Positions 1-9,022 of a stretch of 64,000 nt of DNA are shown piece by piece. This DNA comes from Shewanella sp. GD04112 (lineage in GTDB: Bacteria; Pseudomonadota; Gammaproteobacteria; Enterobacterales; Shewanellaceae): NCBI RefSeq assembly GCF_029835735.1, contig NZ_JAOEAL010000001.1, positions 3,472,001 to 3,536,000 of the forward strand. The letters are read 5' to 3'. The translations under genes and the position numbers were made by a program. Within the stretch, counting starts at the first letter, position 1, and every line of letters begins with the position of its first letter. The notes beneath the pieces were generated by a model. The model did not search any database. It had not been told where the DNA came from and worked only from the letters and a program-made list of their open reading frames with translations.

Positions 1-435
1 ACCTTCCACGACTTTCTGCCAGCTCGGTGCTAAGGAGTCTTCAAAATCCGCCATAAACACTTTGGCATTGGCATTAAGCGCATTGATCACCATCTTACGT
101 TCGACGGGACCGGTGATTTCGACACGGCGATCGAGTAAGTCATTCGGAATACCACGGATCTTCCATGCGCCGTCACGAATAGCGCGAGTCTCGGGTAAAA
201 AGTCAGGCAAAGCCCCTTTATCGATACGCGCCTGTCTATCTTTACGTTTGGCGAGTAAGGTGGGCACTTCTGTCGCAAATTCACGGCAAAGTGACTCAAG
301 CAACGCCAGCGCGCCTTCGGTAAAAATCACCTCCTGCCCTGGGATGGTATTTCCCACTAAGGCCAGAGTGCCATTCGCAGTGGCCTTATTCTGTGTCGAA
401 TTCAATTGCTGTTCACCTAAAGTGTGTTCCGTCAT
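1..435 (-). CDS. aceB: Malate synthase A, N-terminal part (cut by window edge)
   Basis: Condenses glyoxylate with acetyl-CoA to malate, the second step of the glyoxylate shunt, in the cytoplasm. Only the first 145 codons are inside the window. The minus-strand frame starts at an ATG (433-435) behind the purine-rich GGGAGGGCGAG and stays open to base 1. The visible protein ends with FMADFEDSLAPSWQKVV, the conserved block of the A-type enzyme, and carries the family's RKMVINALNA segment just before it. In relatives aceA (isocitrate lyase) follows, outside this window. It is divergent from the TonB receptor across an 835-base gap. The family call is firm; the start is good because it has the only convincing Shine-Dalgarno. 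Confidence 0.95.
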   Translation of the reverse strand, partial: MTEHTLGEQQLNSTQNKATANGTLALVGNTIPGQEVIFTEGALALLESLCREFATEVPTLLAKRKDRQARIDKGALPDFLPETRAIRDGAWKIRGIPNDLLDRRVEITGPVERKMVINALNANAKVFMADFEDSLAPSWQKVVEG

Positions 436-1270
436 CTTCTCGCCCTCCCAAGAGGCTAACCTTTTGCTCGTTTACGACCCGTTACCAGCAAAGACATGAG
501 TAACATGTACAAACATTCACCATAAAACATTCAAATGTTTGTTTAGAACCAAAACTTACAGACAAACATTTGTATTTGCAACTATCCAAAAGTGCCATAA
601 CCGCTAAAAAATTTGACCAAAAAACCTCTCAAAATTGGTCTGACCAAGACGCAAAATACAAACCAAACAGCTGATAAATAACAACTTTAAAATCATTAGC
701 TAAATAAGATTTTTCTTATCGTGAAATTTGTCAGACAACTTTACCACTACAAACGCATTGTAATTTTATACGTAATTTAATTACCTATTGAAAATTTAAA
801 TATACAGCATTTTTAGCCTATTCGACCTAAGTAGAAACCTGTGTGCGTTTTGAACTCCACTCGGAGGAAAGCGGTAAAAATCAACAAAACCAATCAATTA
901 ACAAAATAGAAACAGATTAAAAATTTAAACACTCGTTTAACTATTACGTTTACGTAAACAGTCGAATAAGGAAGGGGAGAGTGACAGGGTTCACGGGTTA
1001 TGTTTCTCGATCAAAAACCCGAGTCGATGTGGTTAACCCAAAAAATAAATCACTTTTTTATAAAAAAAATGAAACAAATTAGAAATCTGACCCAGCATTG
1101 CTCCAAATGAAGGCAGCAAGTGATAGTGAAGGTCTTTATCCCCAACACAGTTAACCGTATTTCATATGTAAAGATAACCAAGCTTCATGGTCTTTTAAGT
1201 GCCAAACAAGGGGTTGCAAACTAGATGAAAATCATTATCATTCGCGACCTTTCTGATTGGGGGACTTTCA
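436..1270. other. Long AT-rich intergenic region between aceB and the TonB receptor
   Basis: No gene is supported here; short ORFs lack ribosome sites and resemble nothing. The aceB-proximal part (509-573) holds three copies of AAACATT, one as the palindrome AAACATT-CA-AATGTTT at 525-540 and one as ACAAA-CA-TTTGT at 562-573. The receptor-proximal end holds a Fur-box-like sequence (1224-1242). The region between is very AT-rich, with poly-A/T runs near 1050-1080, and shows no clear stem-loop terminator, as expected between divergent genes. Confidence 0.6.
1224..1242 (+). promoter_or_regulatory. Fur-box-like operator
   Basis: GATGAAAATCATTATCATT matches the 19-bp Fur consensus GATAATGATAATCATTATC at most positions, especially the right half. 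It ends 28 bases before the receptor ATG, where it would overlap the promoter and block it when iron is plentiful. Fur control of TonB-dependent siderophore receptors is well established; the assignment here is by pattern only. Confidence 0.75.
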
Positions 1271-3718
1271 ATGCCAGTATTACAGCCTGTATTTCGCTTA
1301 TCGCTTATTGCACTCGCCTGCCTCAGCGCTTTACCACACACAACCTACGCCGATGACACACCTTCAGCTCGCGATGAAAACGTCGAGCGTATAACGGTAT
1401 ACGGCAGACAAAACTCTGTGGTGAAAAACTCAGGACTTGCGACTAAGTCAGATATGTCCTTGATGGAAACCCCTGCGGCGGTTGTTATCGTTGACCAGGA
1501 GTTGATTAACAGCCAAGGAGTCGACAATCTGCAGGACTTAATTCGCAATATCAGCGGGGTGACTCAAGCGGGCAATAACTACGGCATTGGGGATAACTTA
1601 GTGATTCGCGGCCTCGGCGCAAACTACACCTATGACGGCATGTATGGCGGAGCCGGCCTTGGCAATACCTTTAACCCCACTCGCTCCCTAACCAATGTGG
1701 AATCCGTGGAGGTTTTAAAAGGGCCAGCGACTGGACTCTACGGCATGGGCAGCGCGGGCGGCGTAATCAACCTGATTGAAAAGAAACCGCAATTTGAATC
1801 CAAACACAAAATCACCACAGAAGTTGGTCAGTGGGATACCTACTCGCTCGCCATCGACAGTACAGGTGAGATCACAGATGATCTTGCGTACCGCTTAGTC
1901 GCCAAAACCGCCCGCAGTGAAGGCTACCGTGATTTAGGCGCCGACCGTGATGAAGTGTTCGGCTCACTCAAATGGGTATTAAGTGATAGCCAAGATCTGA
2001 TGCTATCCGGCGCGTATATCAAAGACGCCATTGCCGTTGACTCCATCGGCCATCCAATCCGTATCTACAATGCCGATTCTGTCGGTGGCAAAACCGCGGG
2101 CGAAGTCACTTGGCAAGATTTGATAAACGATCCTAAAGGTCAAGGCATACAACTGACCGACGAGCAGCGTCAGCAATTAGCGGCGTCACTCGCCAGTGGT
2201 GATGGTTTAACTCCCTATTCCTTTGGTGACGCGGGATTAATTTCTCCCATGGCAAAAGATAATGAAGGTGAAGAATTAAGGTTCAAGCTGACCCACAATA
2301 TCTACTTTACCGATAATCTGTTCCTCAACCAGCAGTTGCAATATCGCGACTACACCACAGGTTTTGCCCGTCAAACAGGGGCCTACAACTATGTGTACTG
2401 GAATAACAAAGGCAAGATAAACGCCGATCCCCGCGCGCCACTGGTTGAAAATGGCGTGCTCTATCCCTTTGCCGCCAGACGTCAGGAATACCGCCAACTC
2501 GATGCCGAAGAAACCTCATGGCAGTATTTTGCCGATCTACGTTACGACTTCCAAATCGGCAATATCGACAACGAATTACTGGTGAACGCTAACTACGAAG
2601 ACCGCAACATTCGCCTCGAGCAATTCTCGATTTACGATGCAGATCAAGTCATTAAAAACAAACAAGGCGAAGTGATTTACCGTGGTTCGCTACCGTACAT
2701 TTACGATATCCGCAATCCAAACTGGGGAACGGGTAAATTTGCCGACTACGATCCACTCAAAACCGCCAACTACAACAAAACAGTCAGCGCTTGGGGCTTA
2801 GGCGTGCAACATGTGGGTTATTTAGGTTATGGCTTTACCACCCGTGTTGGCGTGGCCTTTAACGAAATCAAACAGAGCTATGAGCACTTAGGTGTGGATG
2901 AGCGCTACAGCGCGAGTCAAGCGAGCCCCACTCCAGAGGAAGATAGCAAAGATAACGGCGTGACCTACAACTTGGGCTTAACCTATATGCCCATTGATGA
3001 TTTATCATTTTTCGTCAATCACTCAAAGGGTCGCACCGCCTATAGCATCTTAGGCTCAATCACGGGGGAAAATACCGACCGCGAAGACTCAGAATCCGTT
3101 AGTAACGATCTCGGTATGCGCTTTAAAGCCTTTGACGATCAGATGCTAGCATCGCTGGTGTTCTTTAAAAGCTCACGCACTAATGTGCCTTACAACAACC
3201 CTGACTATAACGCTGGCGTGTCAGGTGCCGAGGTGCCCGTGTACTTTTACGATGGCAGCGAAGATACCCAAGGGGTCGAGCTGGATCTCAATGCCCACTT
3301 AAACGATAACTGGCGCATCAACCTTAACGGCATGTATCAAGACGCTAGGGATAAACAAAACCCGAATGACAAAGCCAACTACGACAGCCGTCAAAAAGGT
3401 GTGCCCTATGTGACCGCCAGTGCTTGGGTAACCTATGGTGCAGACTGGTTTGCCTTAACAAGTCCTATTGAGCTGAGTTTAGGCGCCAAGTATGTGGATA
3501 ATAGAAGCACACACTCAAGCTCATTTGGCATCCCAGATGGTTATGTGCCGAGCTACACCTTAGTGGATTCTGCCATCAGCTACGCCACCGACTCTTGGAA
3601 GTTACAATTGAATATCAACAACCTATTCAATAAAGACTATTACAGCAAGGCGATGTTCCTCGGTGGCATGCCGGGCGAAGAGCGTAATGTGAAGCTGCAA
3701 TATAGCTACAGTTTCTAA
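1271..3718 (+). CDS. TonB-dependent siderophore receptor
   Basis: Outer-membrane gated channel that takes up a ferric siderophore using energy from TonB. The 815-residue protein begins with a signal peptide (about residues 1-27, cut near TYA-DD), then a TonB-box-like stretch (ERITVYG), a plug domain (roughly 60-165, with IRGLGANYTYDGM and VEVLKGPATGLYG) and a large beta-barrel ending in YSYSF with terminal Phe, as expected for outer-membrane insertion. The ATG follows GGGGACTTTCA. A Fur-box-like site lies just upstream, so induction under iron limitation is likely. It is a single gene closed by a terminator shared with the next, convergent gene. The plug style resembles FhuE/FoxA-type hydroxamate receptors, but the ligand cannot be read from sequence. 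Confidence 0.93.
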   Translation: MPVLQPVFRLSLIALACLSALPHTTYADDTPSARDENVERITVYGRQNSVVKNSGLATKSDMSLMETPAAVVIVDQELINSQGVDNLQDLIRNISGVTQAGNNYGIGDNLVIRGLGANYTYDGMYGGAGLGNTFNPTRSLTNVESVEVLKGPATGLYGMGSAGGVINLIEKKPQFESKHKITTEVGQWDTYSLAIDSTGEITDDLAYRLVAKTARSEGYRDLGADRDEVFGSLKWVLSDSQDLMLSGAYIKDAIAVDSIGHPIRIYNADSVGGKTAGEVTWQDLINDPKGQGIQLTDEQRQQLAASLASGDGLTPYSFGDAGLISPMAKDNEGEELRFKLTHNIYFTDNLFLNQQLQYRDYTTGFARQTGAYNYVYWNNKGKINADPRAPLVENGVLYPFAARRQEYRQLDAEETSWQYFADLRYDFQIGNIDNELLVNANYEDRNIRLEQFSIYDADQVIKNKQGEVIYRGSLPYIYDIRNPNWGTGKFADYDPLKTANYNKTVSAWGLGVQHVGYLGYGFTTRVGVAFNEIKQSYEHLGVDERYSASQASPTPEEDSKDNGVTYNLGLTYMPIDDLSFFVNHSKGRTAYSILGSITGENTDREDSESVSNDLGMRFKAFDDQMLASLVFFKSSRTNVPYNNPDYNAGVSGAEVPVYFYDGSEDTQGVELDLNAHLNDNWRINLNGMYQDARDKQNPNDKANYDSRQKGVPYVTASAWVTYGADWFALTSPIELSLGAKYVDNRSTHSSSFGIPDGYVPSYTLVDSAISYATDSWKLQLNINNLFNKDYYSKAMFLGGMPGEERNVKLQYSYSF

Positions 3719-3741
3719 GCGTTTTCCTTAAGCCCATAAAC

Positions 3742-3769
3742 AACAAGAGAGCCCATCGGCTCTCTTGTT
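3742..3769. terminator. Bidirectional terminator between receptor and antiporter
   Basis: A perfect 12-bp stem (AACAAGAGAGCC / GGCTCTCTTGTT) with a CATC loop lies between the two convergent stop codons and is followed by a T-rich run on the plus strand. Confidence 0.85.
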
Positions 3770-3786
3770 TGTTTTAGCTGGCAGAC

Positions 3787-5556
3787 TTAACTGACGTTTT
3801 CCCGGTCACCACGCATCAGCGACTCCAACTCGGCTTTCCCCTTAGTGGATAAATCAATCAGCTTGGCTAAATCATGTTGATGGGCTGCACTGGCGATCAC
3901 CAGCTTTTTATCGTGCTCGGCAAAAATCTTCACCCTTTCATTGGCTTGTACCTGTGATAAGCCTAAGCCCTGCAAAATCTTCTCACTGGCAGACAAAGCC
4001 GAACCAAAGGTTTCACGGAACACATCGGTCACCCCAAGGCTCATTAATCGATAGGCATGGTTACGGTCACGCGCCCGAGCGACAATATTGATATGGGGGA
4101 AATGGGTTTTCACCTGCTGGGCAATTTCAATCGAATCCTCAACATTATCAACGGCCAGCAGCAACAAGCGCGAGCGCGCAATCCCGGCCGACATCAACAT
4201 ATCTAAGCGTCTGGCATCGCCAAAATAGACCTCACCACCGTATTTGCGGATCACATCCACATGGCTGGCATCCTTATCTAAGGCCACAAACGGAATGCCC
4301 GATGACGCTAAAATCCTCCCAGTGATCTGCCCTACTCGTCCAAATCCGGCGATCACCACCTCAGACTCAGTCACATTAATGGTATCGGGCAAACGTGTAT
4401 CCACCACCTTAGGTTTAGTGGCTCTAAATAGTGTGAAAATCATCGGCGTGACTGCCATGGATAAACCAATGGCGAGCACTAAGATTTGGGCGATTTTATC
4501 ATCAACTATGCTGGATAATTGCGCCTGTGACAGCAGCACAAAGGCAAACTCCCCCCCCTCGGCCAAGATAAGGCCTAGGGCAATACTCGGGCGCCATGTA
4601 TGGTGTCGTAAACGGCCAAGCAGCATCAGCACTAGGGTCTTAATCAGTAACATGCCCAGTAAAATCGCGAGGATAAGTAAGGGATCGGTTAAAAACAGCT
4701 TGAGATCCATACTCATGCCGACCGCCATAAAAAAAAGCCCAAGCAGTAATCCCTTAAAAGGTTCGATATCGGTTTCGAGCTGATGTCGGTAGCTGGAGTT
4801 CGCCAGCATAATTCCGGCTAAAAACGCCCCCATACCCGCCGATAGCCCCAGCCACTCCATCAATTCGGCGCTGCCCATCACCAGCAATAGTGCAAAGGCG
4901 GTTAACACTTCACGAACCCCGCTGCTGGCAACGAGTTTAAGTAACCGCGGCAACAGATATTTGCCCACCAACACAAAGCCCACTAATGCCACACAGGTCC
5001 AATACCAAGGCACCGCATGGTGCTCAATCTGGGCCGAATTAGGCGCAAGGTAAGCGGTTAATAGCAACATGGGGATCACGGCGAGGTCTTGCATTAACAA
5101 CACCCCAAAGGCATCGCGACCCAGCGGAGTGGTCAGTAGTCTATGTTCGCTCATCAACTGCACCGCAAAAGCCGTCGATGACAAGGATAACGCCGCGCCC
5201 ACCACTAATGCTGCCTCAATGGATAAGCCAAATCCCCAAGCTAAACCGCCAATTGCCGCCCAAGAAAGGAGTAACTGACCACTGCCGAGACCAAAGATGG
5301 CGCTGCGCAGTTCCCATAACTTGCTCGGATTGAGTTCAAGCCCGAGCACAAACAGCATCAACACCACACCCAGCTCGGCAAAATGCAGCACGGCTGCGGG
5401 ATCAGACACCAGCGCCATGCCTCCTGGGCCTAAAATCACCCCAGCAGCGAGATAAGACAGAATCGGTCCTGCGCCAAAACGTTTGCCCAAGGGTACAAAA
5501 ATCACCGCGGCCAATAAAAATAACAGTACAGAAGTGAGCAGACTCGACTCTTCCAT
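3787..5556 (-). CDS. CPA2-family Kef-type cation/proton antiporter
   Basis: Inner-membrane monovalent cation (probably K+) efflux system of the Kef type. The 589-residue protein has about 12 hydrophobic helices over residues 1-380, with the family segments HFAELGVVLMLFVLGLEL and LSSTAFAVQLM. A cytoplasmic RCK/TrkA-N nucleotide-binding domain follows from about residue 395, with the Rossmann loop GFGRVG and a later acidic residue (ALDKD). The C-terminal tail is short compared with E. coli KefC. Glutathione regulation, as in KefB/KefC, is possible but not shown, and no KefF/KefG partner gene is adjacent. It is followed by the shared terminator at 3742-3769, and 220 bases separate its start from the diguanylate cyclase. 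Confidence 0.88.
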   Translation of the reverse strand: MEESSLLTSVLLFLLAAVIFVPLGKRFGAGPILSYLAAGVILGPGGMALVSDPAAVLHFAELGVVLMLFVLGLELNPSKLWELRSAIFGLGSGQLLLSWAAIGGLAWGFGLSIEAALVVGAALSLSSTAFAVQLMSEHRLLTTPLGRDAFGVLLMQDLAVIPMLLLTAYLAPNSAQIEHHAVPWYWTCVALVGFVLVGKYLLPRLLKLVASSGVREVLTAFALLLVMGSAELMEWLGLSAGMGAFLAGIMLANSSYRHQLETDIEPFKGLLLGLFFMAVGMSMDLKLFLTDPLLILAILLGMLLIKTLVLMLLGRLRHHTWRPSIALGLILAEGGEFAFVLLSQAQLSSIVDDKIAQILVLAIGLSMAVTPMIFTLFRATKPKVVDTRLPDTINVTESEVVIAGFGRVGQITGRILASSGIPFVALDKDASHVDVIRKYGGEVYFGDARRLDMLMSAGIARSRLLLLAVDNVEDSIEIAQQVKTHFPHINIVARARDRNHAYRLMSLGVTDVFRETFGSALSASEKILQGLGLSQVQANERVKIFAEHDKKLVIASAAHQHDLAKLIDLSTKGKAELESLMRGDRENVS

Positions 5557-5779
5557 TAGGGCTCCACAACGTTAGCGAAAGGCAAAAATAGGGGTATGAC
5601 CTTAAGCGAAAAAAGCTTCGGCTACCGCTGGCAATCATACTCTAGTTATGCAGGAAAAAGTGTGAAAAATTGACCTAAAAATCATCGAGAAAACGCAAGA
5701 AATAACCGAAAAAGCGAAAGAAGAAAACCGCGTTACATTAACCTAAACAGTCAGTTACACAGACAATACAACTCGTATC

Positions 5780-7564
5780 CTACTGCCTTGCCAACTGGCT
5801 GGTAATATTGGTGGCGCGTTTATCGGAGGCTAAAGCGTCCTCATAACAGAATACACTGTTACGACCATTCGATTTTGCGGCATACAGTGCCATATCGGCA
5901 CGGTGTAGTAGAGGGTCTAGGCTTAAGTCTTCTTTTGTCATACCGCTAACCCCAAAGCTCGCGGTGATAGTAAATTTATGCCCCGACAGATGCGTATCAA
6001 TGGCTTCAATTCGGCTTCGGCATTGTTCGGCAACTTCCATCCCCTTAGATTCATTGGCGTAAGGCAAGAATAGTGCAAATTCCTCACCGCCAATCCGAGC
6101 AAACACATCACCATTGCGCACATGGGGTTTTAACGCCTCAACGACTTTTTTCAGCGCCCAGTCACCCGTACCATGGCCGTAGGAATCATTAATCCGTTTA
6201 AAATGGTCTAAGTCGAATAAAATCACGCAAAAATCGCCCCCTCGGGCAGCGGCTTGCACAAACAGATTTTCACCCAGGTCTTGCCCTGCACCACGGTTAA
6301 GCACGCCCGTCAAAGCATCCATTCTGGCCATGCGCATAAAACGCCGTTTTTGCAAATTGCCCACGACTAACAAAATCGCGAGGAAAAACAGCCCGCCCAC
6401 TAATATCGTGATAAACATCAGCATATTAGTGTATTCACGTTCTTTTACCGTTTGCTGAGCGATGTAAAGTTCACGCTCTTTATTCAGCAAGTTGATTTCA
6501 CGCGCCTGCTCATCGGCATTAAACTTAGCCGCCTGATAAGCAAGGGTTTTCATCTTAGATTGGTCAAAAATTAGTTGATTATAATGTTGCTCTTTTCTGG
6601 AGTATTCATAGGCTTGCTCAAATTGTTTGTCCGCCGCCATCAACTCGGCAAACACTTTGTAGGCAATATGCTTATGTTCGATATAACTATTATCATCGGG
6701 AAATGTGAGCACCTTAACAGCGTGACTTTTTGCTTGCACCAGTTCACCCGTTGCAAAGTAATTCTCGGCAAGTAGTGCATGCACATGGCTGATTTCTAAT
6801 TGAAATTGAAAAGCTTCATACCCTTTTAACGCTAATAGCAAAATCGCTCTCGCGCCTAAATAGTCACCTCGCTCCTGCAATACCATCCCTTTGCCTTTCA
6901 TCGACATAGTCGCCAAAAGGGGAAATTGTTTCGCATCACAATATTCACGGCTATCTTCGAAGGCATCGAAGGCGTCAGGACTTTTTACACCGAGCAAGTA
7001 AATCGCCCGCAGCAATTTGGCATGGCAAATATCGCGAACATCGGTTTCCTGAGCGAGTTGTAACACCTTATTGGCATAGAGGCCCATATCGCTATAAGCG
7101 TCCATTTCAGAATAAATATTGGCAATTCTTAGATAGGAGTGACGTTTAATCGTAATATCATCGATATTCACCACTAGGGCTAATGCTTTGGCGACAGCCG
7201 ATAAAGCTTTGTCATAGTCGCGCATCCCTATATATACCGTGGCTTGATAGCTATAAACCGATGCTAATAATTCAGAACTTGTGATTAAGGTTTCGGCCTG
7301 ATGCAGATCGTCTAACGCTTTGGCATATTCACTGACAAAAATATAACTAATGGCTCTGTCAATTCTTAGTCTGCCTTTTTGTGTCGGGGTTAAACTGCTA
7401 AATGCGGTCTCATATTCGGCCAGTTTTTTCTGCGCAGCGCTAAGATCTGATTGCAGTAATACATCAAGCTCATTGAGTGCCTGATCAAAATCGAGAGAGT
7501 TAGCCATCAATGCTGTCGAACACAAAGCAAAGATGGCTAATAGGGCACAACGTAACCGTTTCAA
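5780..7564 (-). CDS. Membrane TPR-GGDEF diguanylate cyclase, third gene of the borosin operon
   Basis: Predicted to make cyclic di-GMP from two GTP. Of 594 residues, 1-22 form a signal peptide (ending ALMANS), about 25-340 are TPR-like helical repeats placed in the periplasm, a coiled-coil stretch leads into one membrane helix (MLMFITILVGGLFFLAILLV), and the C-terminal 170 residues are a GGDEF domain. The active site reads GGEEF, and an inhibitory RxxD site (RNGD) lies exactly five residues before it, so product inhibition is likely. The start is TTG, only six bases after the sonA stop and with no Shine-Dalgarno in that gap, which suggests translational coupling. Close linkage to sonM-sonA suggests cotranscription; its role in that pathway is unknown. 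The domain calls are firm. Confidence 0.9.
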   Translation of the reverse strand: MKRLRCALLAIFALCSTALMANSLDFDQALNELDVLLQSDLSAAQKKLAEYETAFSSLTPTQKGRLRIDRAISYIFVSEYAKALDDLHQAETLITSSELLASVYSYQATVYIGMRDYDKALSAVAKALALVVNIDDITIKRHSYLRIANIYSEMDAYSDMGLYANKVLQLAQETDVRDICHAKLLRAIYLLGVKSPDAFDAFEDSREYCDAKQFPLLATMSMKGKGMVLQERGDYLGARAILLLALKGYEAFQFQLEISHVHALLAENYFATGELVQAKSHAVKVLTFPDDNSYIEHKHIAYKVFAELMAADKQFEQAYEYSRKEQHYNQLIFDQSKMKTLAYQAAKFNADEQAREINLLNKERELYIAQQTVKEREYTNMLMFITILVGGLFFLAILLVVGNLQKRRFMRMARMDALTGVLNRGAGQDLGENLFVQAAARGGDFCVILFDLDHFKRINDSYGHGTGDWALKKVVEALKPHVRNGDVFARIGGEEFALFLPYANESKGMEVAEQCRSRIEAIDTHLSGHKFTITASFGVSGMTKEDLSLDPLLHRADMALYAAKSNGRNSVFCYEDALASDKRATNITSQLARQ

Positions 7565-7570
7565 GATAAG

Positions 7571-7783
7571 TTAATTATTACCATGATTCACTAATAAGAA
7601 GGCTTGATAGTCTTGGTCGCCACTTAAGGTTTTGAGCTTTTCCATATCACCAGTCATTACAGCGTTAATTTCTTCATCAGTTAATCCGTGGGCACGCATC
7701 ACCGCCTCGGGATTCTGCTTATAGTCTTCCATTAACTGCGCATCTTGGCCTAGCTGGGTAAAAAAATCCGATAATGCAGACAT
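7571..7783 (-). CDS. sonA: Split-borosin RiPP precursor peptide SonA
   Basis: Substrate of the neighbouring alpha-N-methyltransferase, which methylates backbone amide nitrogens in its C-terminus. The 70-residue peptide matches my memory of S. oneidensis SonA over its helical leader (MSALSDFFTQLG, NPEAVMRAHGLTDEEINAV), the part known as the borosin binding domain, and differs near the end. The C-terminus reads AFLLVNHGNN. Residues 63 and 65, the methylated positions I recall for SonA (Leu and Ile there), are Leu63 and Val65 here. The ATG follows AAGGAAAAAAC. It lies 44 bases after sonM and 6 bases before the GGDEF gene. No protease, transporter or further tailoring enzyme is adjacent, so the mature product is unknown. 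The short length and Nif11-like leader could mislead automatic annotation. Confidence 0.93.
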   Translation of the reverse strand: MSALSDFFTQLGQDAQLMEDYKQNPEAVMRAHGLTDEEINAVMTGDMEKLKTLSGDQDYQAFLLVNHGNN

Positions 7784-7827
7784 GTTTTTTCCTTATTGTT
7801 AATAATGACTCAGTATCACACTTCAAT

Positions 7828-8619
7828 TTAGCCCAAATCTTCGGGACCGATCCCTAACTTAGCCAAAATAGCATAGTTGTACTCTAGCTTTTTTGCTGGC
7901 GGAATTAACAACGTACTAATCGGCGTTAAGTGTGCTTGGGGTAAATTCGCTAAAGGTAAACGCTCGATACGCGGGGCTTGGATTGGCAAATTGGCCGCTT
8001 CGTAAATGACCACCTCATGGTCGAGGGGATACCATTGGTTCAACTGCTCCACGAGGATCTGCAACCTATCACTCGAGGTATGAAATTGGGTTAGGGTATG
8101 TTCGCCCGCAATCGCAATTTGCCAGAGTAATAAGTGGGTGGTGGGATCGGGCACATGGTTGAAAAACATAAACTGGCTGGCTTCAAAGCTTTGATGCCCG
8201 GAGTTGCCAGGGTCAATCCCTAAGTCGGCCCACAGGCAAGCTTCGGCCGAAATCCCCGGCTCCATCTTGGCCGAAAAACCTTCTGCCTTGGCGCAAGTTA
8301 TCGCCATATGGGATACACAGGCAAACACGCCCGGATGACCATAGAGTGCACACACGGTTTTTTTACCCGCTCTCACCGCATCTAGAATGGCATTGACCAT
8401 TTGTTCGTAGGTGTCTCGACGATTTTTAACTTCACCATTTTGCGCATAAAACTGCTGCAAATTGATGACATTGGAGTTGATTTTCGTCAACCAACGCTGC
8501 GAAAAACCGTCGGGTAAGAGTGAAAATACAATATCGGCATGTTCAATATAGCTGCGGCTTAATACGCTAATTTGCCCCGCGAGCTGTAACCCCGTACCCA
8601 CACAAACGAGTGATCCCAA
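7828..8619 (-). CDS. sonM: Split-borosin peptide backbone alpha-N-methyltransferase SonM
   Basis: SAM-dependent enzyme that iteratively methylates backbone amides of SonA in trans. The 263-residue protein has the tetrapyrrole (corrin/porphyrin) methylase fold, with the glycine-rich VGTGL near residue 7 and YGHPGVFA near 93. Tyr58, Arg67, Tyr71 and Tyr93, which I recall as the active-site set of SonM, are all present at those numbers. The start is TTG at 8617-8619 with AGGAGAG close upstream; no ATG fits this frame. It heads the sonM-sonA-GGDEF run. General annotation would call it an SAM-dependent methyltransferase or uroporphyrin-III methylase-like protein, but the adjacent SonA decides the function. 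The borosin call rests on remembered characterised homologues and not on a search. Confidence 0.93.
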   Translation of the reverse strand: MGSLVCVGTGLQLAGQISVLSRSYIEHADIVFSLLPDGFSQRWLTKINSNVINLQQFYAQNGEVKNRRDTYEQMVNAILDAVRAGKKTVCALYGHPGVFACVSHMAITCAKAEGFSAKMEPGISAEACLWADLGIDPGNSGHQSFEASQFMFFNHVPDPTTHLLLWQIAIAGEHTLTQFHTSSDRLQILVEQLNQWYPLDHEVVIYEAANLPIQAPRIERLPLANLPQAHLTPISTLLIPPAKKLEYNYAILAKLGIGPEDLG

Positions 8620-9022
8620 TGGTCTCTCCTAATAATGCTCTGCCGCAGGCTTATTGATGAACTCAAACCGTTACCTTGATAGCAACCGCGAAACCCTATG
8701 CTACTCCCTAAAGTAGCGAAAAAATGCTAACACCATCAAAGTAAAACACTTTCACAACTTTACCCATGTTTTCACAACATTGCTACATGACTATTTCGAC
8801 TTTGCTTAACTTTACGGTTTTTCAGCGCAATTTACCGTGGGGCAGCTTATTTAAGCCCAATGATCAGCATAAAAATCTTCACTCACAGCGAACTAAAACG
8901 CGCCGCTTAGGTCGAAAACTCACACAATTGCAACGATAAGCGCCGCAACGCCCAATTACCCTTGTCATAAGGGGGAGTGCTTGGGTATGATGGCCGCCAG
9001 ATTTTCAGAAGTAGCGCATACA
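8620..9022. other. Divergent intergenic region between sonM and bamE
   Basis: No gene supported. It carries a direct repeat TTTCACAAC at 8750-8758 and 8770-8778 (20 bp apart), a 6-bp hairpin GCTACT/AGTAGC at 8700-8717, and the bamE promoter at 8962-8991. I could not identify a confident sigma-70 promoter for sonM by eye. Confidence 0.5.
8962..8991 (+). promoter_or_regulatory. Putative sigma-70 promoter of bamE
   Basis: TTGTCA (8962-8967) and TATGAT (8986-8991) are separated by 18 bases. The predicted transcript start near 8998 lies upstream of the internal ATG at 9023 and downstream of the upstream TTG at 8981, which supports 9023 as the real start. Confidence 0.6.

Noticed and set aside
62..499. 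145-codon plus-strand frame at the left edge
   Set aside because: It lies antisense to aceB, whose conserved sequence is clear on the other strand, and has no recognisable product.
4244..4783. 179-codon plus-strand frame inside the Kef-type gene
   Set aside because: Antisense shadow of a strongly conserved membrane protein.
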